A stretch of DNA of 64,000 nt, from assembly GCA_035714085.1 (NCBI GenBank), contig DASTMP010000084.1, positions 1 through 64,000 on the forward strand. Reading direction: 5' to 3'. The notes under the pieces were generated by a model. It was not told the DNA's origin. It saw only the letters and a program-made list of their open reading frames with translations, and did no database searches. A program made the translations under genes and the position numbers. Shown here one piece after another: positions 36,978-48,050 of the stretch; position 1 is the stretch's first letter; every line of letters starts with the position of its first letter. Source of the DNA: JAJVID01 sp035714085 (GTDB lineage: Bacteria > Acidobacteriota > Blastocatellia > RBC074).

Positions 36978-39533
36978 TTAGAAAACCAGGTCGAAGTCCA
37001 CGCGGAAGCGCCGCTTGTTCTGGCCGAAGAACAAGCCGAACTGCTGATCGACGATGTTCGCGTGGACGGACGTCGGATTGAAGTGGTTAGTCAGGTTGTA
37101 GACGCTGACCGAGACGCGCACGGAGGTCGGGTCTTTGAGCTTGCGCTTGAACAGGTTCTTGACCACGCTGTTGATCTTGAACTCGCGTATGAAGCGCGCG
37201 TCGAGCGAGAAAAACCTCGGGAAGCGCGTCTTGTCGGAGAAGGGCTGCCCGACGTAATTCTGGCCCTCGTCGAAGATCGCGTAAGGCAATCCCGTGCGCC
37301 ATTCCACGAGCGGCGAGACGCGCGCCTTCCACGGCAATTTGACCGTGCCCCAGGCGAGGAAGCGATTCGGCAGGTCCGCCGGCAGATTGACGTATTGATC
37401 CGGGCGGACCAGCGGGAACGGGAAATTGCCCAGGTAGTTGTTGAGCTCGTTCAGATTGCCGCGAATGCGGCTGCGCACGTATGAGAAGACCAGGCTCTGG
37501 TTTTCGCGCCAGGAGAGCTTCGACACCACCTCGAACTGGCGATAGCGCGATTGGCCGCCGCCGCCGAGCACGAGCGCGTCGCGCCCCTCGAAGCTCGCGG
37601 GCGTGACCGTCATCAATCCGTATGAGTTGCTCGCCTGGTAATTGGCGCGCACCCGCAGATTCTTCGAGACCGGATGCTCAACCTCGACCGTCCACGTTCC
37701 GGAGTACGGCGCGAAATTGCCTTTCACGAAATCGCGCACGACGAAAGGCGTGTCGTTAGTCGCGACCCGGTCAATGACGTTATCGAACCGGCGCGGGCCG
37801 TCGATAATCACGCCTCCCGGACCGTAGGTCGTCATTACCTGCGCGGGGACTCTCTCGAAGGCGTAGATGTTGAGCGGAACGCGATCATAGAAGAGGCCAT
37901 AGCCGCCGCGCAGCACCGTACGCCCGTTGCCGAAGGGCGTCCAGGCCAGTCCCGCGCGCGGCGCGATGCGGAACGTTTCGGTCACCCCCTGCCGTTCGGC
38001 GCGCGCGCCCAGATCGAGGGCGAGCTTGGGCGTGATCAGCCAGTGATCCTGGGCGAAGACCGCGAACTCGAGATCGGCGCGCCGGTATTCGCCTCCGCCC
38101 GTGAATTCGATTCGCCGGAGCAACTCGCCTTGCTGGTTCGTGACGTTGACCGGCCGCGCCTGGTATAGCCCGTCAATGTGCGAGCGCATGATGTTGGCGC
38201 CGAATTTCAAGTTGTGTGAGCCAGCGTAGTTGATGGGTTTGAGAGACAGCGTCTCGATCAATTCGTAGCGCGACGAGTGGCGATCCTGCGAGTTGAAGTA
38301 ATTGCCGGAATTCCCGACCGGCGTCAGCGTCATCTCCCCCTCGCCCTGCGCCCAGACGTCGATCCCGGCTTTTTTGATTGAGACCGCGCTCTCGAGCAGG
38401 TTCTGTCCCATCGTCCAACGGTCGCTGAGGACGCCCGTATAATCGCGCGCCCGGTAATTGGGCGTGACCGGCCGCTGGTTGAAGAAGTCGAGGTTGAAGA
38501 ACTCCGCCTGCCGTGGCGAGACGTGCATCGTGCCGGTGATGGAATGCGTCGCGTTGGGAACGTAATCGACCTGGGTGAAAGAATTGACCGACTCGCTGAC
38601 CGTCTCGTTGTTCGGAAAGGTGAGCGCCAGCACGCGACGCTTGTCGATGCGGTACTCGGCGCCTTGCGAGAACCAGAGCTTGTTGGCGATGAGCGGCCCG
38701 TTGAAGGTGATACGCGGCGTGAATGTGCGCAAGCCTCGCAGGCCGCCGTTCAGGTAGCGCATCTCCGGGAAGGGGTCGTTCAGCTCGAAATTCCATTTGT
38801 CCCCGCCCCGTCGGGTTTCGACCGAGACCACTCCCGCCGTGAATCGTCCGTACTGCGCCAGGTAGGGCGTCTTGAAGACGCTGATCGTGTTGACGACGTC
38901 CACCGGCACGGTCATCCCGAATTGGCCCGTCGCCGGGTCGGTCACGTCGGCGGAGTTGACGAGCATCGCGCTGCGGTTTTCACTCGTCCCGGAGATCTTG
39001 AGCTGTCCTTGATCGGTGCGGATGATGCCGGGCACGAGCGGCAAGGCATCGGCCACGTTGGTCGCGCGCACGGCGGAATCCTTCACCTGCTGACGCTGCA
39101 GATCGGTCGAAGGAGACGCCCCTTGATCCAGAGGTGTGGCCGCAGTCCCGCTGGCCGGCACATCGATCTTTTCACCGATCTTGATCTTGGGAACCATGAC
39201 GAAGCTGATTTCGAGCGGCCGGTCGGCGGCGACCGTCAGGTCGGATTGCGTCAATGTTTCAAACTCTTCTTTGGCCGCCGTGATCTCGTAATCGCCAGGC
39301 GCAAGAAGCCGAAACTCAGCCTCGCCTTTCTCATTCGTAAGGGCGCTGCCGACCACCGTACCCGCGCGCCTGAGTTCCAATCGCACAGCCGTCGCCGGCC
39401 GATTCGATTCATCGAGCGCTATGACGCGAATCATCGGCGTTTGCGCTCTGATCTCGCAACGGATTGACGCCAGAAGGACCACGGCCACGAGGAGGGAGGA
39501 GAGGCGCGGCAGAGTCAAATAAGGGAAACGCAT
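36978..39533 (-). CDS. TonB-dependent receptor with carboxypeptidase-regulatory-like domain 3
   Basis: 851 residues. Signal peptide to about residue 31 (CEIRAQ). CarboxypepD_reg domain (IRVIALDESNRPATAV, AEFRLLAPGDYEITA), plug region (VADALPLVPGIIRTDQGQL, RSAMLVNSADVTDP, YGRFTAGVVSVETRRGG) and a barrel ending RVDFDLVF. It is shorter than the other two receptors and lies outside the catabolic run, next to a glycosyltransferase, so its substrate is open. A TATAAT box on the minus strand at 39576-39581 could start its transcript 36 bases before the ATG. Confidence 0.9.
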   Translation of the reverse strand: MRFPYLTLPRLSSLLVAVVLLASIRCEIRAQTPMIRVIALDESNRPATAVRLELRRAGTVVGSALTNEKGEAEFRLLAPGDYEITAAKEEFETLTQSDLTVAADRPLEISFVMVPKIKIGEKIDVPASGTAATPLDQGASPSTDLQRQQVKDSAVRATNVADALPLVPGIIRTDQGQLKISGTSENRSAMLVNSADVTDPATGQFGMTVPVDVVNTISVFKTPYLAQYGRFTAGVVSVETRRGGDKWNFELNDPFPEMRYLNGGLRGLRTFTPRITFNGPLIANKLWFSQGAEYRIDKRRVLALTFPNNETVSESVNSFTQVDYVPNATHSITGTMHVSPRQAEFFNLDFFNQRPVTPNYRARDYTGVLSDRWTMGQNLLESAVSIKKAGIDVWAQGEGEMTLTPVGNSGNYFNSQDRHSSRYELIETLSLKPINYAGSHNLKFGANIMRSHIDGLYQARPVNVTNQQGELLRRIEFTGGGEYRRADLEFAVFAQDHWLITPKLALDLGARAERQGVTETFRIAPRAGLAWTPFGNGRTVLRGGYGLFYDRVPLNIYAFERVPAQVMTTYGPGGVIIDGPRRFDNVIDRVATNDTPFVVRDFVKGNFAPYSGTWTVEVEHPVSKNLRVRANYQASNSYGLMTVTPASFEGRDALVLGGGGQSRYRQFEVVSKLSWRENQSLVFSYVRSRIRGNLNELNNYLGNFPFPLVRPDQYVNLPADLPNRFLAWGTVKLPWKARVSPLVEWRTGLPYAIFDEGQNYVGQPFSDKTRFPRFFSLDARFIREFKINSVVKNLFKRKLKDPTSVRVSVSVYNLTNHFNPTSVHANIVDQQFGLFFGQNKRRFRVDFDLVF

Positions 39534-39575
39534 AAATAAAACACCACTGCAAATTTAACAATCGGGTACGGACGG

Positions 39576-39581
39576 ATTATA
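39576..39581 (-). promoter_or_regulatory. Candidate -10 box of TonB receptor 3
   Basis: TATAAT on the minus strand. No good -35 match is found at the usual distance. Confidence 0.35.
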
Positions 39582-39595
39582 CAACATCGTAACGG

Positions 39596-39624
39596 TTGAC
39601 TCGCCATGCGATGCCGACTACAAT
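39596..39624 (+). promoter_or_regulatory. Predicted promoter of the pilus/secretion operon
   Basis: TTGACT (39596-39601), a 17-base spacer and TACAAT (39619-39624). It is the best promoter match in the region and would give a leader of about 430 bases before the first gene. Confidence 0.5.
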
Positions 39625-39923
39625 CCGCCTGAGTTGACCGCGAACCCTATATGCGCTTCGCTCGCTCCCTTTCCCCCCTCTGGGGTCATTTAGGATCGTC
39701 ACGCTCTCGGCGTCACAGATGAACCGGATCAACTGCGCGTAAATCGAAATTATTATGAAACCTCCAGCGTCTATGGGCGTGGAAGGTTCGGGTTCTAAAT
39801 ACATAGCAAGTACATAACAGGCGAGCGCTTCGTCAACGAACGGAATCCTCAATCCGAACTGCGATTGCCCCAATTTGATTTTGATATAGTCGATCCAATT
39901 CAGGCCGGCATTGAGTTTTGTCT

Positions 39924-39988
39924 CGAGGCCCGCCCGTAGGCGGCTGGTCTCCTTTAGTGAATGTCGCGCCGCATAAAGGCGGGACTCG
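39924..39988. repeat. Imperfect inverted repeat (CGAGnCCCGCC family)
   Basis: Arms 39924-39944 and 39968-39988 agree at 17 of 21 positions as reverse complements. It lies in the leader of the pilus operon. Confidence 0.55.
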
Positions 39989-40059
39989 AAACTCAACGGT
40001 AATCAACGGTAATAAGGCTCAGTCAAACTGGGCGAACTTAACCGAAAGCGGCTGTTGAA

Positions 40060-41280
40060 ATGGCAGAGTTTATTTGCAAGCTCGGGACGCCCGGAGGCGA
40101 TGTCGTCACGCGGACGGTAGAAGGCCTGTCGGAGCAGGAATTGCGCCAGCGTCTCGCGCAGGAAGGTTACCGGATATTCTCCGTCAAGACGTCCGGCATG
40201 ATAAACGGCGTGCGCGTGCGCGGCACGGGCGCACGGTCGATCAAGATCAAGCTCGACGACTTTCTGCTCTTCAACCAGCAGTTGGCCGCCCTGATTCACG
40301 CGGGGTTGCCTGTGTTGCAATCGATCCAGATGCTCCGCCAGCGATCGCCCAATCCGAAATTGCGGATAGCGCTATCGGACGTAGAAGCGCGAATCACGTC
40401 GGGCAGCGCGCTCTCCGAAGCCCTGGCGGCCCAGGGCGAGACGTTTCCCAAGATCTACACAGCTTCAATTCTGGCCGGCGAACGCTCCGGCAATCTGGAC
40501 GACGTGCTGCGACGCTACGTCGAATACACCAAGGCCATCGCCCAATTGCGACGGAAGATTCGCGGAGCGCTCACCTATCCGGTCATGCTGCTTTGCTCGG
40601 CGTTCATCCTGATCGGCATTTTGACGACGTTCGTCATCCCGCAGTTCTCCTTGCTGTACGACAACCTGGGAGGGGATCTTCCCGCGGTCACGACCTTCGT
40701 CGTCGGCGTTTCGGCGGCCGTCAGGGAGAATGTCTACTGGCTTCTGCCGGCGCTCTTGATAACTGGCGCCTCGATCTATTCGTGGCGGCGAACCGAGAAT
40801 GGGCGGCGGACGATGGACCGCTGGGTTTTGAAAGTTCCGGTGGTCGGCGATCTAATCAAACAATTGACCACGGCGCAGTTCTGCCGCAGTCTGGGTACGC
40901 TGCTCAGGGGCGGCCTGACCCTCGTCGAGTCGTTACAAATCGCGCTCCAATCGATCTCCAACCGCGAGCTCCTGCGGTCGACCGAGCCCGCGCTTTCGAA
41001 AATTCGCGAAGGGAAGCCTTTCACCGAGAGCCTCACTGCGGCTGGCTGGACGCCAGAACTGGCCATCGACATGATAGGAGTGGGCGAGCGTTCCGGATCG
41101 CTGCGCGAGATGCTCGACGAGGTCGCCGGATTCTATGACGCGGAGACAGAAACGAAGCTCGGACAGTTGACCAGTCTCATCGAGCCGGCGATCTTGCTGA
41201 TGATGGCCGGCGTAGTGATCACGATCCTGCTGGCGATTTACCTGCCTCTGCTGCAAATGGTCAGCAAGGTGGGGGCGTAG
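40060..41280 (+). CDS. pilC: Type II secretion / type IV pilus inner-membrane platform protein (GspF/PilC)
   Basis: 406 residues with the duplicated T2SSF domain: first copy about 68-190 (QLAALIHAGLPVLQSIQ, LAGERSGNLDDVL), second about 270-395 (FCRSLGTLLRGGLTLVESLQ, MIGVGERSGSLREMLDE). Membrane segments are at about 170-195, 215-240 and 375-400. It is the platform on which the assembly ATPase acts to polymerise pilins. First of a run of six pilus/secretion genes. The ribosome site is poor. The names gspF and pilC are interchangeable here. Confidence 0.92.
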   Translation: MAEFICKLGTPGGDVVTRTVEGLSEQELRQRLAQEGYRIFSVKTSGMINGVRVRGTGARSIKIKLDDFLLFNQQLAALIHAGLPVLQSIQMLRQRSPNPKLRIALSDVEARITSGSALSEALAAQGETFPKIYTASILAGERSGNLDDVLRRYVEYTKAIAQLRRKIRGALTYPVMLLCSAFILIGILTTFVIPQFSLLYDNLGGDLPAVTTFVVGVSAAVRENVYWLLPALLITGASIYSWRRTENGRRTMDRWVLKVPVVGDLIKQLTTAQFCRSLGTLLRGGLTLVESLQIALQSISNRELLRSTEPALSKIREGKPFTESLTAAGWTPELAIDMIGVGERSGSLREMLDEVAGFYDAETETKLGQLTSLIEPAILLMMAGVVITILLAIYLPLLQMVSKVGA

Positions 41281-41421
41281 GATTGCGCATTTCGCGCCGA
41301 TCGCCTCAATTATAGATTAGAGATGTGGGCGTGGGAAATCCACCCCCAAGGCTGTTGTCGTATTTATTTTCATGTTTCATGTGCCATCGAACTAAATCGC
41401 GATAAATTAAAGGTAAAAGAA

Positions 41422-43065
<1,644 letters not shown>

Positions 43066-43086
43066 TAGTCATTTGTCAGTAGTCTT

Positions 43087-43167
43087 CTGGGAGCGCGGGC
43101 GCCCTTGCCTGCGTTCTTCCGAGGCGTCACTTTCGGAGCAAGCAGGCAAGGGCGCCTGCGCTCCCAG
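43087..43167. repeat. 26-bp inverted repeat, CTGGGAGCGC family
   Basis: Arms 43087-43112 and 43142-43167 are reverse complements with one mismatch. The outer sequence CTGGGAGCGC and the inner CTTGCCTGC are shared with the element at 23635-23717. Confidence 0.9.
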
Positions 43168-43208
43168 GAAACACAAATAAGGCAAAAAGGATAGAGAGGG
43201 TCATCAAA

Positions 43209-46055
43209 ATGAACATGAATAGATCCATTGGAACCTCTGGCCGCAGATTCCTCGCCGTCTTCCTGTCGCTGTGCCTGCTGCTGCTGCCGAGCGCGGCTCT
43301 AGCCGACGGCAAAGACGGGAACGGGAAGAAGAATTACAAGGAAGGCCTCAAGTACGAGCAAACGCAGCAATGGGACATGGCTGCGCAGCGTTTCGCCCTG
43401 GCCCTCTCGGCCGAGCCTAACAATCCCGAATACAAGGTCCATTACCTGCAGGCGCTCGCTCGCGCCTCGCTGATGTACATCACACGCGGCGACGCGCTGG
43501 CCGATCAGAACGATTTCGCCGGCGCATACGTCGCTTACCGCCAGGCCTACAATTACGACCCGGGCAACGAAATCTCGAAGTTCAAGATGGAGCGGATGCT
43601 CGAAATGCAAAAGGCGCAGGCGAGCGGGACCAGCCAACAGGTCAGCTACAACACCAAGACCGGCGCCATGAAACCGAGCAATGATAGCATCCAACTGGCC
43701 AGCAACCGCCGCGCCAGGGGAGACGTCGCGACAGACATCATATTCACAGGCATTCCACTCAAGTCGGCGATCAAGTCGCTCGCGGACCAACTCAAACTGA
43801 ACGTCGTCTTCGACGACTCGATCAGGAACGATCCGGTGGTGCTCAGTCTGAAAGATGTGACCGTGTCCACAGCGCTCGATATCGTACTGATGCAGAAGAA
43901 GTGCGCCTTCGAGCAGGTCGACCGCCGCACCATCTTCATCTATCCCGACAACGTGAACAACCGCCCGCGCTTTGAAAAGCTCCTGATCAAGACTTTCTAC
44001 TTGAACAACATCAGCGCCCAGACGGTGAAGAACGTGCTGGCCCAGATGCTTCCCGCGGGGCGCCAGTCCGCGACCGTAGATTCGATGGGCGGCAGCGGCG
44101 GCCCAAGCGCCAGCAATGTCCTGATCGTCAAAGCGACGCCAGCCGAATTGCAACTGGTTCAAGACCTCATCACTAACATCGACAAGAACAAGAACGAAGT
44201 CGTGCTCGACATCGAAATCTACGAAGTGTCGAACGACAGCCTGACTCAGATCGGCAATCAGTTTGTGACGTCGCCGTTGCAGGCGTCTCAAAACATTCTC
44301 GATAATAACGGCAACATTGTAGGCACTACCACCACCCAAACGCCTTCGCTTGGGGCTATCGGCGGGATCGGGCTCGGCGGATTCCAGGGCAATGCAGGCG
44401 GCACTTCGATTGGCGGCACCGTCTTCTCCCCGTTCCTCGGCGGAATCGGAACACTGATCGGTTTTCCGCCGTCACAGATCAGCCTGCTGCAATCCCGCGG
44501 CAAATCGAAGCTTCTGCACAAGACCCAGATACACGTGCTCGACGGCGGAGAGAATGAAACCAAGGTTGGGCGCAGAGTACCCGTCAGCCTCGGAAGCCAG
44601 TTCTTCGGTGGAGGGATAAACGTCGGCCTCGGAAACAATACTGGCGTCAATGGCGCCAACGGCGTCGCTCAAGGCATAGCAGGCGGCCTGCTCAACGGGC
44701 TCAACGGACTCAACGGGCTCAACCAGTACGGCAGTGGTTTTAACAGCATTCAATATCAAGACGTCGGTCTGGTGATCAAGGCGAAGCCGCAGATCACCAC
44801 CGAAGGCTACGTCGAGATCAAGATGAACTTCGAAAGTTCGGATATTGCAGCTTCCGCAACCACTGACGCCCAGAACCTGACCCCTACGTTCACGCAAAGG
44901 TCGCTGAGCACGGTGGCCCGCATTCAGGACGGCGTAACGGCTGTGGTCGCCGGCGTCAATCAAGACTCCAAAGGCGATTCGCGCACCGGACTTCCGGTCT
45001 TAGGCATGATGCCCCTGATCGGCAGACTGTTCGCGACCCCGAAACAGACTTCCGCCCAGACCGATATAATCATCACCGTTACTCCGCACATCGTCCGCTC
45101 CGCGGGCATCACGGCGAACGATTATCTGGCGCACGTCGGGCCGCCGCAGCAGGGCGGGATGAACCAGAGCATCGATGACGTGATCAATCGCGCCGAGGTA
45201 GCGGAGGCGGAAGAGCAGCGCATGGTCGCCGAGCAGGGCGCCGGCGCGCCGCTCGACGCGGCCCAAGGCATTGGAAGCCCGGCGGCGGCTTCGCAGCAGG
45301 CGGGTTTCAACGCCCAGCAGCGTCCAAGCGTTGCGCAGCCGGCCAACTATAACGGCCAGCAGTCTCCGGGCGCGGTCTTGCAACCAACGATCCAACCCGC
45401 CAGCAATTCCAACGTTCCAAACGGTCCCAACGGTCGTGGCCTGACGCCGCCGCCTCCACCCGAGAAGCAGCGGTCGGAGGCTCCGGGCGCAGATGGCGGG
45501 CCGCGCGATATGAGTTCGTCCCAGGCCGGCGCTCCAGACCCGGTCTTCGCTTCGCTGCAGTCGGAAAACCTCGATAGCAAGGTCTCCAGGATATTGGCTG
45601 ATGATAAGGCCAGAAAAGCCGGCGGGGTTCTGGGTAACACAAACTCGACGGTTAGTTTCAACCTTTCGCCGAGGCCCATCAAGGAGCGTCTCGGAAAATC
45701 CTTCACAGTCACGATCGACGTCAGCGGCGAGAAACAAATGAGCGGCGCCGACATCGCGCTCAAATACGACGCTTCGAAGCTGGAAGTGAAATCGGTGCGT
45801 GACGGCGGGCTCTTTGGACAGCAGCCTGACTTCAGCTACGACAAAAAACAGAAGGGCGTTTTGACCGTAAGCGTCAAACATCCTTATGACGCCCCGACGG
45901 CGACCAGCGGCCGGTTAGTCATGGTCGAATTCTCCGCGATCGGTGAAGGCCAGTCGGAGATTGCTTTGAGCAACGATCAAACCAGGGCCAAAGTCGGCGC
46001 CGCGCAAATCCCCGTCGTCGGCTCCGCCATTCAGGTCACCATAGGACGCGATTAG
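43209..46055 (+). CDS. gspD: Secretin (GspD/PilQ-like) with N-terminal TPR and C-terminal cohesin domain
   Basis: 948 residues. Signal peptide about 1-33. A TPR-like helical region (about 38-135: KNYKEGLKYEQTQQWDMA) leads to an STN/N0 domain (about 178-255: LKSAIKSLADQLKLNVVF) and an N1 domain (ISAQTVKNVLAQML). The secretin core follows (VGRRVPVSLGSQF, QDVGLVIKAKPQI, GLPVLGMMPLIGRLF, IIITVTPHIVR). After a Pro/Gln-rich linker, residues about 810-948 are a cohesin-like beta domain (GKSFTVTIDVSGEKQMSGAD, IALKYDASKLEV, VSVKHP). It forms the outer-membrane pore of the system. A tandem LNG repeat interrupts the core at 44691-44726. Confidence 0.92.
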   Translation: MNMNRSIGTSGRRFLAVFLSLCLLLLPSAALADGKDGNGKKNYKEGLKYEQTQQWDMAAQRFALALSAEPNNPEYKVHYLQALARASLMYITRGDALADQNDFAGAYVAYRQAYNYDPGNEISKFKMERMLEMQKAQASGTSQQVSYNTKTGAMKPSNDSIQLASNRRARGDVATDIIFTGIPLKSAIKSLADQLKLNVVFDDSIRNDPVVLSLKDVTVSTALDIVLMQKKCAFEQVDRRTIFIYPDNVNNRPRFEKLLIKTFYLNNISAQTVKNVLAQMLPAGRQSATVDSMGGSGGPSASNVLIVKATPAELQLVQDLITNIDKNKNEVVLDIEIYEVSNDSLTQIGNQFVTSPLQASQNILDNNGNIVGTTTTQTPSLGAIGGIGLGGFQGNAGGTSIGGTVFSPFLGGIGTLIGFPPSQISLLQSRGKSKLLHKTQIHVLDGGENETKVGRRVPVSLGSQFFGGGINVGLGNNTGVNGANGVAQGIAGGLLNGLNGLNGLNQYGSGFNSIQYQDVGLVIKAKPQITTEGYVEIKMNFESSDIAASATTDAQNLTPTFTQRSLSTVARIQDGVTAVVAGVNQDSKGDSRTGLPVLGMMPLIGRLFATPKQTSAQTDIIITVTPHIVRSAGITANDYLAHVGPPQQGGMNQSIDDVINRAEVAEAEEQRMVAEQGAGAPLDAAQGIGSPAAASQQAGFNAQQRPSVAQPANYNGQQSPGAVLQPTIQPASNSNVPNGPNGRGLTPPPPPEKQRSEAPGADGGPRDMSSSQAGAPDPVFASLQSENLDSKVSRILADDKARKAGGVLGNTNSTVSFNLSPRPIKERLGKSFTVTIDVSGEKQMSGADIALKYDASKLEVKSVRDGGLFGQQPDFSYDKKQKGVLTVSVKHPYDAPTATSGRLVMVEFSAIGEGQSEIALSNDQTRAKVGAAQIPVVGSAIQVTIGRD
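44691..44726 (+). repeat. 9-base tandem repeat inside the secretin gene
   Basis: Four copies of CTCAACGGR (the last diverged), encoding Leu-Asn-Gly repeats in an Asn/Gly-rich loop of the secretin core. Copy-number variation would stay in frame. Confidence 0.8.
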
Positions 46056-46062
46056 GCGTCGA

Positions 46063-46193
46063 GATTGCGGATTGCGGATTAACAGTTGTCAAACGACTGG
46101 GTGAGAACGATGACTACAATTGAGAGTGAAAATTGCGGTCAAACAGCGCCAAGCGAAAATCAATCCGCAATCCGCAATCCGCAATCCGCAATC
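46063..46193. repeat. Inverted tandem-repeat element (GATTGCGG units) overlapping a pilin gene
   Basis: Arm 1 (46063-46080) is two GATTGCGG units after the secretin stop. Arm 2 (46162-46193) is about four AATCCGCA units. Arm 2 is inside the reading frame of the first pseudopilin and encodes its pre-cleavage leader. Confidence 0.85.
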
Positions 46194-46661
46194 CCTGTCG
46201 AAGCAGGCTTCACCCTGCTCGAGCTGATCATCGCGCTTGGGATCATCGCGATTCTAACCGCCGGCGCAATCCCGGTGGCCAGGAATTTTATCAAGCGTGA
46301 TAAGGAGATTGAGCTGCGGCGCAACCTGCGCGAAATCCGCAGAGCGATAGACGCCTACCAAATCGCTTGCCAGGCAGGGCAGATCGGCCAGCTCGACAAG
46401 CCACCTCCGGAAAATATGTGCTATCCAGAGAAACTCGAAGTCCTGGTTGAAGGAGTAATTCCTCCGAATCAGGTGGATGGAAGGATTCGCTGGCTGAGGC
46501 GCATTCCCAAAGACCCTTTCACTGGAAATACCGAGTGGGGGACGCGTTCCGTCGATGACGATCCCGACTCGGTTACAGGGGGGGGCCACGGCGTGTTTGA
46601 CGTTTATAGCAAGTCGAATGAGAAGGCGCTTGACGGAAAGACGCAGTACAAGGATTGGTAG
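46110..46661 (+). CDS. Type II secretion / type IV pseudopilin (GspG-like) 1
   Basis: 183 residues. The prepilin peptidase site is AGFTLLELI, with cleavage between Gly and Phe after an unusually long leader of about 30 residues, part of which (QSAIRNPQSAI) is encoded by the repeat arm. The hydrophobic helix IIALGIIAILTAGAIPVA follows, then a GspG-like domain (RRNLREIRRAIDAY, RWLRRIPKDPFTG, GVFDVYSKS). It is expected in the periplasmic pseudopilus or pilus. I took the ATG at 46110; GTG 46101 or TTG 46086 are possible. AAGGA near its end serves the next gene. Confidence 0.85.
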   Translation: MTTIESENCGQTAPSENQSAIRNPQSAIPVEAGFTLLELIIALGIIAILTAGAIPVARNFIKRDKEIELRRNLREIRRAIDAYQIACQAGQIGQLDKPPPENMCYPEKLEVLVEGVIPPNQVDGRIRWLRRIPKDPFTGNTEWGTRSVDDDPDSVTGGGHGVFDVYSKSNEKALDGKTQYKDW

Positions 46662-46663
46662 CC

Positions 46664-47089
46664 ATGAGGCTTAAAACCCAAGAATCTAATCGCCCCTTGC
46701 GGCCGCGCGCCCGCGTCCAGAGCGGCTTTACGTTTATGGAACTGCTGATCGTGATGGTGATCATCGGAATCCTGGCCGCAGTCGCGATTCCGAAAGTCAT
46801 TATCCACCTGCGCCGCGCGAAAGAAGTCACCCTGCAGCAGAATCTATGGACGATGCGGCGCGCAATCGACTTTTACTGGCAGGACAAGGAGAAGCCCCCG
46901 GCGAATTTGCAGGAATTGGTCTCGGCGGGCTATCTGCGCGACGTGCCCAAAGACCCGGTCTGCGCTGAGTGCAGCTGGAACGAGGTCCCGGCGCCAGCAG
47001 ACGACGCGAATTCGGCCGGAGGCGTTGGCGACGTGAAGAGCTCGGCGCCGGGCGAAGATACAAACGGAAAGGCATACGCGGATTACTGA
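46664..47089 (+). CDS. Type II secretion / type IV pseudopilin (GspG-like) 2
   Basis: 141 residues. Prepilin cleavage site SGFTFMELLI followed by the hydrophobic helix (VMVIIGILAAVAIPKV). The globular part has LQQNLWTMRRAIDFYWQDK and LRDVPKDPVC, parallel to the first pseudopilin. It starts 2 bases after the previous stop, with AAGGA upstream, so the two are translated together. The tail is short and acidic. Confidence 0.88.
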   Translation: MRLKTQESNRPLRPRARVQSGFTFMELLIVMVIIGILAAVAIPKVIIHLRRAKEVTLQQNLWTMRRAIDFYWQDKEKPPANLQELVSAGYLRDVPKDPVCAECSWNEVPAPADDANSAGGVGDVKSSAPGEDTNGKAYADY

Positions 47090-47096
47090 CACGAAA

Positions 47097-48050
47097 ATGC
47101 GACAAATTCCTGTCCTATCCGATTTTTTCGACTACTTGACGGCGCCACAGCTACCGCGCACCTCACTTTCAATCAGCGAGACGCATTTAGCGTTGATTAC
47201 GCTCAAGCGAATCGGCGGTGATTTCGAGCCGCGCAACCTGGGCGTATCGCGGGTCCCGGCCGGGATGGTGCGCGCGAGCTTCACCGAGCCGAACATCGCC
47301 GACGAGCGGGTCTTGATAGAACATCTGTCGAAGACAGCGTCTCGCTCTGGGTTGGAGAACATCAAGGAGTTGAGCGTCAGCTTGCCCTCGGGCAGCGCGC
47401 GCAGCATAGTGGCGTCGCTCGACGCCACGCCAACTTCGCGGGCCGAACTGGGGCAGATGATCGAATGGAAAGCTGAACGCGGCCTGGGGCAGAAGTTCGC
47501 CGATCTGCGGATCAATTACACCCGACTGAGAGATCTGGGCGGACGCCCGCAATACCTGATTTCGGCCACGACCGAGCATGTGATTGCGCAATACGAACGA
47601 ATCTTCGAGCGGCTGGGCTGGCATGCCGGAATGATCGCGCCGCAGCATATCGGCGAAGCCCAGTGGTTAATGCGACAGGGTCTGGAAGACGACCAGATCG
47701 TTGTCAGCCTGAATGAGCGTGGGTTCGACACTGTGATTGTGCGCGGCCAGGAGCCTTTGATGGTGCGCGAGGTCGAATGCGCGCCCGAAGAGCGCGAGAA
47801 TGAATTTTACCGGTTGATGGTTTTTTATCGCGACCGCCTGGCGCTCGAAGGCGCCGACAGGCCGCTCAACCGCGCGCTGATGATCGGCCCCGTCTTCGAG
47901 CAGCGCCGCTTCCACAATGTACTGGCGTCGGCTATGGAGAGAAACGTGGTCGCGCTTGACCCCCCGCAAATCCGCCTGAGAGTCGATCCTAACGCGCCGT
48001 TCGATCATTTTGCGGCCGCTGGAGGGTTGGCGACCATGGCGTGGAACTGA
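47097..48050 (+). CDS. PilM-like pilus assembly ATPase-fold protein
   Basis: 317 residues. The fold appears actin-like: SLSISETHLALITL at the start, an SVSLPSGSARSIVASL segment, then GQMIEWKAERGLGQ and VVSLNERGFDTVIVRGQEPLMVREV. Similarity to PilM/GspL-type cytoplasmic proteins is inferred from length, position after pseudopilins and these patterns rather than strong motifs. PilM normally works with PilN and PilO, but no such genes follow: the next 390 bases are non-coding. It begins 7 bases after the second pseudopilin gene. Confidence 0.72.
   Translation: MRQIPVLSDFFDYLTAPQLPRTSLSISETHLALITLKRIGGDFEPRNLGVSRVPAGMVRASFTEPNIADERVLIEHLSKTASRSGLENIKELSVSLPSGSARSIVASLDATPTSRAELGQMIEWKAERGLGQKFADLRINYTRLRDLGGRPQYLISATTEHVIAQYERIFERLGWHAGMIAPQHIGEAQWLMRQGLEDDQIVVSLNERGFDTVIVRGQEPLMVREVECAPEERENEFYRLMVFYRDRLALEGADRPLNRALMIGPVFEQRRFHNVLASAMERNVVALDPPQIRLRVDPNAPFDHFAAAGGLATMAWN

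Larger units (their letters stand above)
39534..40059. other. Intergenic region between divergent TonB receptor and pilus genes
   Basis: 526 bases. It holds divergent promoter candidates (39576-39581 minus, 39596-39624 plus), an imperfect inverted repeat (39924-39988) and a short direct repeat (TCAACGGTAA near 39996-40015). A 139-codon minus-strand frame at 39577-39996 was rejected. Confidence 0.55.

Noticed and set aside
39577..39996. A 139-codon minus-strand frame in the intergenic region before pilC
   Set aside because: Its start lies in an inverted repeat, it overlaps two predicted promoters and it resembles no known protein.
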